A DNA stretch of 64,000 bases from Azoarcus sp. (GTDB lineage: Bacteria > Pseudomonadota > Gammaproteobacteria > Burkholderiales > Rhodocyclaceae), in contig JAUVVG010000013.1 in the NCBI GenBank assembly GCA_030604735.1, positions 1 to 64,000 of the forward strand, read 5' to 3'. This document shows positions 1 through 8,886 of this stretch, one piece after another. The position numbers and the translations under genes were made by a program. The first letter of the stretch is position 1. The number at the start of each line of letters is the position of its first letter. The notes beneath the pieces were generated by a model that worked only from the letters and a program-made list of their open reading frames with translations, ran no database searches and was not told the DNA's origin.

Positions 1-3000
1 CAGCAAAATCAGCACCACCGAGAATGCTCTGGCCGTTCGCCCCGGTAAAGGTCTGGTCGAAGTTGTAACCGGCACTGAGTAGTTTGCTTGCGTCGAAATC
101 CAGGCTGCCGGGCAGGCTGGACTGGCTGCTTCCCCCCTGATCCGGCACATCGATCAGGATGAAGTCACCGATCGGAATGACGATCGAACCGTTGTTCGAC
201 GCATTACCGATACGGTTGACCAGGCTGATGATGTCGGCGATCGCGTAGATCATGCCCGGCTCGACATAGCCGGTCATGCCGGCCAGGTCGACCAGCGAGA
301 TCGGCTGGCCGGCAAGGTCGGACAGCACCGGAATCGGCGCCGTGATGACATCGATGATCGGTTGCAGCGGCTCGGTGACCTCGGCGATCTTGCTGACGAA
401 GGGGCCAAGGAAATCGTTGATGAACGAGCCCATGTCGATGGACACGTCGCGGAAGCCCAAGGTCTTCAGGCTCTCGGCGAAATCGAATTCGCTGCCGAGG
501 ATGTTCCCGGTTTCCCAGTCCAGGATGAAGCGGGCGCTGACCGCCGGCAGCAAGGCGGACAAGGTGTCGCCGACCACCTCCCGATCGAACTGGGCCACGA
601 GATCCAGATTGACCTCGGCCTCGGCCTCCAGGCTGACCTTGACACCCAGACTCCCGAGCTCCGAGAACGACAGTTTCTGGTCATTCGCGTCGTTCTTGTT
701 GTACACATCGAAGCCGAGTTTGGCTCGGACGAAAGTCGAATCTTCCTCGAGCAAGGCGTCATTGACGTTCGACTCGCTGATGATCAACTGCAGAAAACCC
801 AGGGTGCCCGAGATGTTCGAGCCCTCCTGCAATTCGATCTCGATTGTGACGATCAACTCTTCATCGTCGTCGGCCGAGGCGGTGCGATGATTGCCGATGA
901 AGATGTAGGGTCCTTCTGCGATACCCAGACCGAGGCCCATCGCCAGATCCCAGTCGATCTTCACATCCAGGCCAACGTCGGCCTGCAGATTCAGCGCGGG
1001 AATACCGATATCGAAGCCGAAATTGATTTCTGGCGAGTAGGTCTGTCCCAGGCGGAACTTCCACAGGAAGTCGTCGAAGCCGTCATTGACCGCGATGATG
1101 TCGGACTGGGTGACCGTGCCCATGCCTGTCTGGTAGCTCTTCAACAGGCCCAATCCGCGGATATCGCTACTCAGGCCGATCAAGTCTTCGATGTCGACAC
1201 CTCCGACCTTGCCCTGTGCATCCGGGTCACCGAGCAGTTCGTACAACAAGGCCTGCACGAACTCCAGCCCGAGTTCAGGCGCCTGCTCGACGTAGGTGCG
1301 GATCGGCGTCAGGATGTCGCGACGCAGATCTTCGATGAAGTCGGCGCCGCCCTGCAACTGGTTGCCGATCAGCGGCAATTCGAAGCCGGCGATCTCGCCA
1401 TCGAGAATGTCCTGCAAGCCCTGCAGGAAGAAATCGAGCGCATCCAGCATCAACGGAATGCTGTCGAAGACATTGAAACTGGAGAGATCGATGTTCGAGA
1501 AATCGGGCAGGCTCAACACACCCGGTGCGGTGAAATCCGGTAGTTTCAGGCCGTCGCCATCGAGGACCAGCGCATTGGCACCACTGATGTTCAGCGAGAC
1601 ATCCCCGAGGAAACGGGAATCGGTCGGGAAATAGACCGGCAGGGTCGCCGTGGCCGTGCCGGTCAATTGCGCTTCCAGACCCGCGAGAAAATCGCCGATA
1701 AGCTGACGATCACCCGCCTGGTCGTTGCTGACCGAGAAATTGACGCCCAACTCGAAGCGCCCATCCTTGATGAAGATACCCAGCGGTCCGACCGCGGCAT
1801 TGAAGGTCAGACGGTCGCCGGCAGCGGCGATGCCCCCAAAGATGCCGGTATCGTCGTCGTAGATATAGATGTCGCCGGGATTAGTCAGATCGATCCCAAA
1901 CGACAGCCGGGCATCCAGATAGCCAGAAGCCGCGAGTCCCGCCCCCCCTTTGAGATCGACAGGTAGCGTCTGACCCAGGAACTGCACGTCCCCAAGCCCG
2001 AGGTCGATCTGCATGGCCCGGCTGAAACCCACCGGCAGGCGCAGGTCGAAGCGCAGCAAACTGCCTCCACCGGCCGCGTCGATCGCAAACGCGATCAGAT
2101 CGGCTGGATCCGGGATACCCAAGGCGGCGAAGAATGCATCGCGCTCCGCGTCACTCGCGAAATCAGGCAAGCCAAAGCCCTCGCGCAGCTTCTGCGCGAG
2201 TTGCTGCAAACCGCCTTGCGGATTCTTCTGGATTTCGTCGACCGCCTTGGCAAATTTGTCGGCGATGCTCAACAAGTCATTGACGCTGACACCGAGGCCA
2301 GGAATGTCATCGTTGAGAAACTGGAACGCCGCAAACGTGCTGAGCACATTCGAAACCGCTCGCAGGGCATCGATGATCTTCTGGAAACTCAACTCCCCGA
2401 AGCTCGCCAGGTCACCGAGGTTCGCGGCATCGAAATCCACCGTGATCTCGGGCTTGACCAGCCTGACGCCCGCGGATCCGTTCGGCTTGGTGAAATCCTC
2501 CAGCACACCGAGATTGGCAATCAGGAAATCGATCTTCGCCGTGGCCGGCACATCGAGGGCGGACGCAAAGCCGGCGATCGGTTCCAGCACCGACACCTTC
2601 AAGCTGAAATCGCTTGATGTGCTCAGCGTCGGCAGTCCAATGAAGTTACGGAGATCGCTCACACGTCCCAGCGACTTGAACAGATCGCCGAGCACGAGCT
2701 GATCCGCGTTCAGGAACGGGACATCGAGTTCGGCTTTGAAGAGCTCCTGGTTGTTGTCACTGCTGATCTGCACGCCGACAAAGCCGAATGTCGCGGTCGC
2801 CGTTGCCACCCCCAGCGTACTGACGGTGAGATCGGCAGACAGGGCAATGTCTTCCAGATAGACCCGATCGAGCAGATCGATGGTCGCAATCCGGCCCCCT
2901 TCTATGACCCCATCGAGCGGGGCGTTGTCGCCGCCGACATCGGTGCCATTGAGGCGGGTCGAGTCCTTGCCGAGAATCCCGAGTTGCAAGGCCGCCAGCG

Positions 3001-6000
3001 ATGCGTTGATCGCCTGCACGCCGAACTCGGCGATGTTATTGCCGGGATTGAGTGCATCGAAAGTCAAATCGATCAGCTTGAGGCTGGTGCCATCGCTCCC
3101 CAGTTCGATCGCGAGCTTGCCATTGCTTTGTGCGACGATACCCGTGACCAGTTTATGCAGGTCACCGCTGAGGCGGTTCTGCGCATCCACCCCGACCCCC
3201 GAGATCGCGGCAAGTCCAGTCAGATTGTCACGGTCGAGATTGATCTCCGTCAGGGTGCCATCGGAAAACTGGATCAGCAGGTCGCCATGGGTCGCGGAGC
3301 GGGTGTTGCTGTTCAGGAGTTTCAGATCGTCTTGAGCACCGGCGAAATCATCCGCGCTGACACCCGAATTACCGATCGAAAAACCAGTGACGCCGACCGC
3401 CGCACCGGACGCCGCGCCGATCAAGCTGGTGCCGCTCGCCGAGGTACGCAGGCCGATCACCAATCGACCACCCTGGATGTTCGCCACCAGCGGATTGTTC
3501 GCAATGCCGCCAAAAGCCGCATTCAGCGCGTTGTTGATCGAAGCGGCCAGGTCGAAGAGCGAGCGGTTCAATACGGTATCGACCGCGCGCAAGGTCACGA
3601 TCACGGTTTGCGGCGGCTGGCCGTCACGATTGACGGTGACCGAGAACTTGGTGTCTTCCGACACCCCATAGCTGACCGGGGCCAGCGTGTTGCTCAGCAC
3701 CAGCAGATCCGGCGTCGCCCCGCCACTACCGAATGAGCTCGTCGACTGCGCGAAGCCGAGTTCCTTCGCGGCCGCTTCGTTGGCAAACTCGATCGCAAGT
3801 TTGCCGACACTGGGATCGGCCGCCCGGAAGGTGAGGCGGAAGCCTTCGTTGAACACGCCCACCAGGCCCGACAACGTGGACGCATTGATGCGCTGATTGA
3901 GCTGTCGTACCAGCTCGTCGAGCTCTGCGTTCGAAGCGGTGGTAGCCTGCAGCAATTCGATGTCGGCAGTCTGCTCTACCCCATCGACAAAGGCCTTCAG
4001 CGTGAAGCTTATATCCGAAGTCATGCGCCCGAAGAGGTTGGCTGGCGCGGTGCTTGCCCGCATGTAGACACCCGCGTCGAGGGCAACGATGTCGCTCGCG
4101 GTCTCCGCACTGCCGGCGACCAGGCCAACGGTCTTCAAACGGTTCAGCTCGTTCTCGGTGTTTGACTTCGGCGTCAGCGAAAAACCTACGATGTCGCTGC
4201 GAATCGCACTGAAAGCGAGCCGCCCACCGCTGAGACTGGCCACGATCGAATCGGCGGCCAGGCCATTGGCGTTCAATGCGTTTGCCAAGGCAGCATTGAT
4301 CTCAGCGAGTAGGCTTGCGGCCGAGGCGCTGCTCACCGGCACCGAGACATCGAGTATCTGGATCAGCCCGTCGGCGGCATGATGGATGTCGAGATCGAAG
4401 CGGACGTTTCCACCGAGATTGGTGGCGGAAAGCCCGCCCGGGGCCAGCACGGCCACTGTCGCGGCGCGCTGGGTCTGAAGACCCAATTCGGTGAAGGCCG
4501 GATTGTTGCCGGATACGACGATCTCGAATGCCCGGATATCGTCGCCGATCGCTTGGAGTACGATCCGATCGCTAATCGTGCCGTTGACGATTTCAGACAA
4601 CGATGTTGCCACGATGAGGCTACCGAAGCCCTTGGCATCGAGCTCGTCATTGATGTCATCGAGCAGGTCGGACAGCGAGACGTTGTCCGCCGTCGCTGCC
4701 TTGCTGATCGTGATCACTGCACTTTCTGGCGTCAGACTCGCACCGCTGTACACGGTCAGGGTGAAACTGGCGGTGTTGTTGAGACGGCCGACGACAGGCT
4801 CGATCGCTTCGAGGCTGGTGATCGCCAGGTTGTTGTTGACCCGGATACCATTGCCGCTGTTGATGTCATCGAGCAGGTCGGTGGCGACGCCCCCTGCGGT
4901 CAGGTTCAAGGCACTGGCCGCGTTACCCAGTTTGATACCGAGCAGGAAGCTCATCGAGCCGCTCGCGTCGATCGCCAGTGCGCTGTCGGTGTAGAAACCA
5001 CCCAGCGGATCGAGATCGAGCGCGAAGTTCAGTGGTACGACCACCGGCGTGGTGTTCGCCGGATTGTTATTGGTCCAAGGAATCAGCGGATGAGACAGGG
5101 CAATCTTGTAGGTGAGGTCCTGGCGCTCGACCCCATTGTCATCGAGATACTGGCGGACAGTCGGTGAAACCGTCACAGCAGCACCCAGAATGGTCTGCAG
5201 TCGACTACCGAGGGTTTGAGCCGTGGAAAACAAGGGCCGCAGTACCCAGTCGGTGGCTGACGCATTGGTGGGCTGCCAACCAATCAACCGGGCTACGTCC
5301 GTGATGCCAGTGCCTGGTTTCGCAACGCCGTCATCCTTGTCATCGATCAGCAGGCTGTCGATGATCATGTCCTTGAAGTCGAGCAGGTTGCCCAGGGTCT
5401 CCTGCGCGAAGGGGATGTCATAGACTTGCAGCAACTCGGTCGCACTCAGGCGATCGAGGAAGTTCGCGATCTCGCCAATGATGCCGAGGATATCGGCCAC
5501 CCCGATCACGTTGAAGTCCAGCATCTGCTGCATGGCCGATTCGCCGCCCTTCAGCGACACGCCATTGCCATCGCTCAGCTCGAAGGTGGCCTTCCTGGCC
5601 GCGCCGTCATCGACCGTGACCGCCCGAATCTGGGTGGTGAAAGGTTTGGCATCCGCGTAGATCCGTCCGGTCGGCAGGTAGGCACCGTCATCGACCCAGG
5701 TCCCATTGTCGTCGACCTGAGTCTGCAATCCGGTCTGGGCCACGAAGCTGATATCGAGCAGGAAGCTCGCGTTCGGATCGGCCTCGAGCGAGAAGATATC
5801 GCTCGCCGCGTTGAGGAGCTCCTGGCGGGTAATCTGTTCGATGTTGTCCAGGCGCAGCGATACCGGGAGTTCGAGCGTCTCACCGGCTACTGCACCAATC
5901 AGTTGCAGGCGAATCTGGGAGGCGCCCTGAGGGCTGGCTTGAAGCATGCCACCCAACCCAGCATTGCCAATCGCCGTATTGATGCTCGCAACGAGCGAGC

Positions 6001-7735
6001 CGAGCGTGATCGTGCCGTCGTCAGCCGTGCCATCCTCCCCGTCGGGACCCAGGGCCGAACCCTGCACACTGACGCTGATCGAGACAGGCAACGCCCCGCC
6101 AATGGACACCCAGAACTCCACCGGATCGGCGGGAGGTTCAGTACCCACGATGTCCAAGATCGACGCCGAATCGATAAAACCGGTCCCCGATTGCCCCGGC
6201 GTGAATCCCAGCACATCGGCAAGATTGGGCGAAGCATCGGCCACCATGTCGATCTGCAGCTTGCCATCGACCACCGTGACCTGAATCCGGCCGAAGCCCA
6301 TCACGTCGGTGATCGCCCCCTGCAGGGCAAGGGCCAGCGCGGTCACGCTTCCGTAAGTCCCACCCGGAACGTTGATCGTGAACGGCTTGCCGGTCTCACC
6401 GATCGCCAGCGCGAACTCGACGCCGGTCGATGGCAAGGTCAGACTGGGCGCCTCATTGGCGAGCAGGGTGCCATTGGCCTGGACGACGCCATGCTGGTCA
6501 ACCGTGAAGCCGAGCGCCTTGGGGTTACTCGGATCATTGGCCGTGCCCAGCACCGACATGTCGAGATTCATCTCGCCACTGGTAATCGACGCGCCCAGGA
6601 AACCAATGTTGATCTGGGTGCCGGGCAGATAACCCGGAGGACCATCAAAGACAAAGGTGTCGGGGGTATCGAAGCCCACACCCACAGAGAACCCGTTCGG
6701 CAAGGCAAAGAAGAAGTCATCCGCATTCACCGAGCCATCACCCGCACCGCGCAGACCGAACTGAAAGTCGTTCAAGTCCAGCGTGCGGTAAAGAATGACC
6801 TGCTTTGGCTGGGAGAGATTCGGCCCGAGCGCGATGTTGAGCTGATCGGCCTCGTAACCCAGGTCCAGCCGCTCGGCCGACTTCAAGGCCAGACTGAAGT
6901 CGGCATTCCAGATGATGGTGCCGGTGTTCGCGTCGTATCCCGCGCCACCGATACCCAATGAGGCATTCAGATCGAAATACCGCGACAGCACGGGCGACAC
7001 CGAAAACGCGGGTTCATCGTCGCCAAGCGTGCCATTTATGAACCGCAGGACCTGGATCGCGAGATCCTCTGGCTCGATGTCGTCATCACCATCCCAATCG
7101 ACGATGGGATTGTTCTGCAGGTAATGGGCGAGTTGCCCCACCACCAGCACATTGAAGGCTTCATCCAGCGACACCCAGCCGTCACGATCGATGTCGATTG
7201 CAGCCAGACGTAATTCGCGGTCGAAGTCGCTTCCTGACGAAAACAAACTCCCGTCATTACCAGCAGCGAAGTCGTAACGATTCACCAGCTCGTTGACAGT
7301 CAGTTGATTCGGGTCTGCGCCGAAAGTGATGTTGAGCGCGTCCAGAAAGGCCGTACCACTGAACTGCTGCGCAACATCGGTGGTGATCCGGAGGGACTCC
7401 GCCAGCGTCGGGCTGAACTCGACAGAACCGGTCTCCACGCCACTCTTGATCAACACGCCGGGCACGTAGTCGTTCTTGAAGGCGTCGTCATCGAGCTGCT
7501 GCTCGATCGCGCTCCCCAGCGCGAGCATGCCACTGGAAAGTGCGGAGGCATAACCCCCGGGGAGTGGATCACCCGACAACAGGATGCGCGGCTCCAACGT
7601 CTCGAAGTTGACCGCCCGCATCCGCGAAGCGGCCGCACGTCTACCACCGCGCCCTTTCTTGCCGCGCGCCAACGGCCTCGGGGTGGCTTTTCCGTTGCTG
7701 GAACCTCTGAGCGGGAAGATGTCGGCCAGGTTCAT
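1..7735 (-). CDS. Giant LEPR-XLL repetitive protein, N-terminal part (runs off the window)
   Basis: The frame opens at ATG 7735, with GGGAG just upstream, and stays open to the window edge: at least 2,578 codons are visible and the C-terminus is missing. The first 46 residues are basic with no clear Sec signal. Residues 47-59 read LEPRILLSGDPLP, the LEPR-XLL signature found near the N-terminus of very large repetitive proteins. Residues 181-192 (DIDRDGWVSLDE) form a canonical EF-hand loop, and residues 213-224 a weaker second one. At least six diverged modules follow between about residues 430 and 1430. Each runs from a beta-rich F-x-V/L stretch to an S-L-x-x-L-x-x-x-I-N-x-x-L helix and a G-G-R-L-like strand. 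The rest is acidic and rich in Gly, Asp, Leu and Ile. A calcium-dependent surface or secreted protein is inferred; the export route is not visible. Confidence 0.85.
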   Translation of the reverse strand, partial: MNLADIFPLRGSSNGKATPRPLARGKKGRGGRRAAASRMRAVNFETLEPRILLSGDPLPGGYASALSSGMLALGSAIEQQLDDDAFKNDYVPGVLIKSGVETGSVEFSPTLAESLRITTDVAQQFSGTAFLDALNITFGADPNQLTVNELVNRYDFAAGNDGSLFSSGSDFDRELRLAAIDIDRDGWVSLDEAFNVLVVGQLAHYLQNNPIVDWDGDDDIEPEDLAIQVLRFINGTLGDDEPAFSVSPVLSRYFDLNASLGIGGAGYDANTGTIIWNADFSLALKSAERLDLGYEADQLNIALGPNLSQPKQVILYRTLDLNDFQFGLRGAGDGSVNADDFFFALPNGFSVGVGFDTPDTFVFDGPPGYLPGTQINIGFLGASITSGEMNLDMSVLGTANDPSNPKALGFTVDQHGVVQANGTLLANEAPSLTLPSTGVEFALAIGETGKPFTINVPGGTYGSVTALALALQGAITDVMGFGRIQVTVVDGKLQIDMVADASPNLADVLGFTPGQSGTGFIDSASILDIVGTEPPADPVEFWVSIGGALPVSISVSVQGSALGPDGEDGTADDGTITLGSLVASINTAIGNAGLGGMLQASPQGASQIRLQLIGAVAGETLELPVSLRLDNIEQITRQELLNAASDIFSLEADPNASFLLDISFVAQTGLQTQVDDNGTWVDDGAYLPTGRIYADAKPFTTQIRAVTVDDGAARKATFELSDGNGVSLKGGESAMQQMLDFNVIGVADILGIIGEIANFLDRLSATELLQVYDIPFAQETLGNLLDFKDMIIDSLLIDDKDDGVAKPGTGITDVARLIGWQPTNASATDWVLRPLFSTAQTLGSRLQTILGAAVTVSPTVRQYLDDNGVERQDLTYKIALSHPLIPWTNNNPANTTPVVVPLNFALDLDPLGGFYTDSALAIDASGSMSFLLGIKLGNAASALNLTAGGVATDLLDDINSGNGIRVNNNLAITSLEAIEPVVGRLNNTASFTLTVYSGASLTPESAVITISKAATADNVSLSDLLDDINDELDAKGFGSLIVATSLSEIVNGTISDRIVLQAIGDDIRAFEIVVSGNNPAFTELGLQTQRAATVAVLAPGGLSATNLGGNVRFDLDIHHAADGLIQILDVSVPVSSASAASLLAEINAALANALNANGLAADSIVASLSGGRLAFSAIRSDIVGFSLTPKSNTENELNRLKTVGLVAGSAETASDIVALDAGVYMRASTAPANLFGRMTSDISFTLKAFVDGVEQTADIELLQATTASNAELDELVRQLNQRINASTLSGLVGVFNEGFRLTFRAADPSVGKLAIEFANEAAAKELGFAQSTSSFGSGGATPDLLVLSNTLAPVSYGVSEDTKFSVTVNRDGQPPQTVIVTLRAVDTVLNRSLFDLAASINNALNAAFGGIANNPLVANIQGGRLVIGLRTSASGTSLIGAASGAAVGVTGFSIGNSGVSADDFAGAQDDLKLLNSNTRSATHGDLLIQFSDGTLTEINLDRDNLTGLAAISGVGVDAQNRLSGDLHKLVTGIVAQSNGKLAIELGSDGTSLKLIDLTFDALNPGNNIAEFGVQAINASLAALQLGILGKDSTRLNGTDVGGDNAPLDGVIEGGRIATIDLLDRVYLEDIALSADLTVSTLGVATATATFGFVGVQISSDNNQELFKAELDVPFLNADQLVLGDLFKSLGRVSDLRNFIGLPTLSTSSDFSLKVSVLEPIAGFASALDVPATAKIDFLIANLGVLEDFTKPNGSAGVRLVKPEITVDFDAANLGDLASFGELSFQKIIDALRAVSNVLSTFAAFQFLNDDIPGLGVSVNDLLSIADKFAKAVDEIQKNPQGGLQQLAQKLREGFGLPDFASDAERDAFFAALGIPDPADLIAFAIDAAGGGSLLRFDLRLPVGFSRAMQIDLGLGDVQFLGQTLPVDLKGGAGLAASGYLDARLSFGIDLTNPGDIYIYDDDTGIFGGIAAAGDRLTFNAAVGPLGIFIKDGRFELGVNFSVSNDQAGDRQLIGDFLAGLEAQLTGTATATLPVYFPTDSRFLGDVSLNISGANALVLDGDGLKLPDFTAPGVLSLPDFSNIDLSSFNVFDSIPLMLDALDFFLQGLQDILDGEIAGFELPLIGNQLQGGADFIEDLRRDILTPIRTYVEQAPELGLEFVQALLYELLGDPDAQGKVGGVDIEDLIGLSSDIRGLGLLKSYQTGMGTVTQSDIIAVNDGFDDFLWKFRLGQTYSPEINFGFDIGIPALNLQADVGLDVKIDWDLAMGLGLGIAEGPYIFIGNHRTASADDDEELIVTIEIELQEGSNISGTLGFLQLIISESNVNDALLEEDSTFVRAKLGFDVYNKNDANDQKLSFSELGSLGVKVSLEAEAEVNLDLVAQFDREVVGDTLSALLPAVSARFILDWETGNILGSEFDFAESLKTLGFRDVSIDMGSFINDFLGPFVSKIAEVTEPLQPIIDVITAPIPVLSDLAGQPISLVDLAGMTGYVEPGMIYAIADIISLVNRIGNASNNGSIVIPIGDFILIDVPDQGGSSQSSLPGSLDFDASKLLSAGYNFDQTFTGANGQSILGGADFA

Positions 7736-7752
7736 GATTCACTCCCAAACGC

Positions 7753-7787
7753 AATAAAGCTCCGCCTGTCGTCGCGACAAACGGAGC
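7753..7787 (-). terminator. Terminator-like hairpin between the DUF3467 gene and the giant gene
   Basis: On the minus strand, arms at 7787-7775 and 7771-7759 pair over 13 positions (two as G-U) around a 3-nt loop, followed by TTTATT at 7758-7753. The hairpin ends only 17 nt before the giant gene's ATG, so it sits in that gene's leader. It may be a partial terminator (attenuator) or an mRNA-stabilising stem. Confidence 0.55.
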
Positions 7788-7862
7788 CTTCAACAGTGTT
7801 GAAATGGATACTGGACAGGGCAAGACGCCACCCCGGGTGGCCGGGTCCTGCGCGTTCTGGCC

Positions 7863-8204
7863 TCAGGCCTGGATGCTTCCATGGCGTCTCTCATACTCGG
7901 CCATCGTCGCACTCAGGCTCTGATGCAGGCGCTTGGCATGCTGCGGGCTGAGAATCACACGATGAAGCAGCGTAACGGCGAGATCGTCGCGACTGCGATC
8001 CCAGTTCTGATTGACACCGAAGCTTATGACCGCTTCCTCACGCGTGGAGTTGGTCAGGGTGACATTGCAGTAATGACTGCTCAGGTTGGCTGTACTGATC
8101 GTGAGTGCTCCCTGCTTGCCTGTAGGGTCGAACTCGTCACGTCCGTTACCCTTGCCCGCCTCGGATGCACCCGCCGGATTTTCGTTGTTATGTTCCAAGA
8201 ACAT
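7863..8204 (-). CDS. DUF3467 family protein
   Basis: This 113-residue protein starts at ATG 8204 with an AGGAGA site upstream. Its C-terminal part carries the DUF3467 hallmark (RVILSPQHAKRL, then a helix ending YERRHG). The first 30 residues are polar and probably disordered. The family's molecular function is not established. It lies 127 bp upstream of, and on the same strand as, the giant LEPR-XLL gene, with a terminator-like hairpin between them, so a shared transcript or a regulatory relation is possible but unproven. A long AT-rich leader region lies upstream. Confidence 0.75.
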   Translation of the reverse strand: MFLEHNNENPAGASEAGKGNGRDEFDPTGKQGALTISTANLSSHYCNVTLTNSTREEAVISFGVNQNWDRSRDDLAVTLLHRVILSPQHAKRLHQSLSATMAEYERRHGSIQA

Positions 8205-8762
8205 GTCTCCTTCCCGTTGCCGGAAATCGGATTCTGTATTCGTGCAATCCGCTTCAACCCAGACTCATCTAGCGAAAAAAAATGCCAGACGACATCCAGC
8301 GGTAAACATCAAGCATGTTTCGCGCCACAGATATCCTTGTTTGTCGAAATTAAATCCAACAAATTGTTTTTTATGAATTTTCTCCAGCCCAATGAAACGC
8401 TGGGGAATCTACTTTCCACCCTCTGTATCAGCCGGACAAGAAAAGTGTAAAAAATTCCGTCATTTTTTCTGGACGACTCTGTATAGGTAAACGAAAGACC
8501 AGACCTGCTGCATGAACGTCCTTGACTACATCTCCAGCAAATAGGGCCATCCAAGGTAAATACATGAGAGTTAAACATTTCCGTAATGATGTTTCGCTGC
8601 ATCACACCGGCTTCGTCGTCACTCCTGCAACCCGATGTGTGTAAAAAAAATCGACACAATTCAAGAGCAATCATGCTCGTACTGATCTTGGCGGTGCGCT
8701 CGCGGACGCGGATCACGCGGCGAACTCGTCACTTGCTCCACATGTTATGGAGCCGCGTACTT
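8205..8762. other. AT-rich intergenic region, no convincing gene
   Basis: About 560 bp, clearly richer in A and T than the coding DNA on either side, with several A/T runs (for example near 8271-8280 and 8450-8470). It separates the divergent DUF3467 and diiron-protein genes and probably holds the promoter of the DUF3467/giant-gene unit. No single promoter stands out. A 135-codon open frame on the minus strand (8309-8716) has atypical composition and is not accepted as a gene. Confidence 0.5.
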
Positions 8763-8790
8763 TTGACCGACCGGTCGGCTTATTTATATT
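8763..8790 (+). promoter_or_regulatory. Sigma-70-type promoter with embedded palindromic operator
   Basis: TTGACC at 8763-8768 and TATATT at 8785-8790 are separated by 16 bp. A perfect 12-bp palindrome, CCGACCGGTCGG (8767-8778), covers the end of the -35 box and most of the spacer. That is where a dimeric repressor, for example of the TetR type, would block RNA polymerase. The promoter points at the diiron oxygenase-like gene starting at 8887. No regulator gene lies next to it. Confidence 0.5.
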
Positions 8791-8794
8791 TTAT

Positions 8795-8808
8795 TTGATC
8801 CAGGTCAA
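8795..8808 (+). promoter_or_regulatory. FNR/Anr-like box
   Basis: TTGAT-CCAG-GTCAA differs from the FNR/Anr consensus TTGAT-N4-ATCAA at one position. It lies just downstream of the predicted -10 box. Binding there would repress that promoter under low oxygen, which would suit an oxygen-using enzyme. Alternatively it would activate a start site near 8843. Confidence 0.35.
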
Positions 8809-8886
8809 CTTTCTTTCGACGAACTCGCGGCATCTTTAGCAGCGTACGGCACTGACCGTCGACGACATCACACCGAGGAGACCTAC

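Noticed and set aside
362-1543. Long plus-strand open frame opposite the giant gene, with others at 4379-5167 and 5426-6961
   Set aside because: They lie codon-on-codon antisense to the giant gene. High-GC genes that rarely use TTA, CTA and TCA give long antisense frames; the minus-strand protein is clearly the real one.
8309-8716. 135-codon open frame on the minus strand in the AT-rich region
   Set aside because: Composition (many Cys, Ser, Arg) is unlike the neighbouring proteins, no domain is recognisable, and it lies in a likely promoter region.
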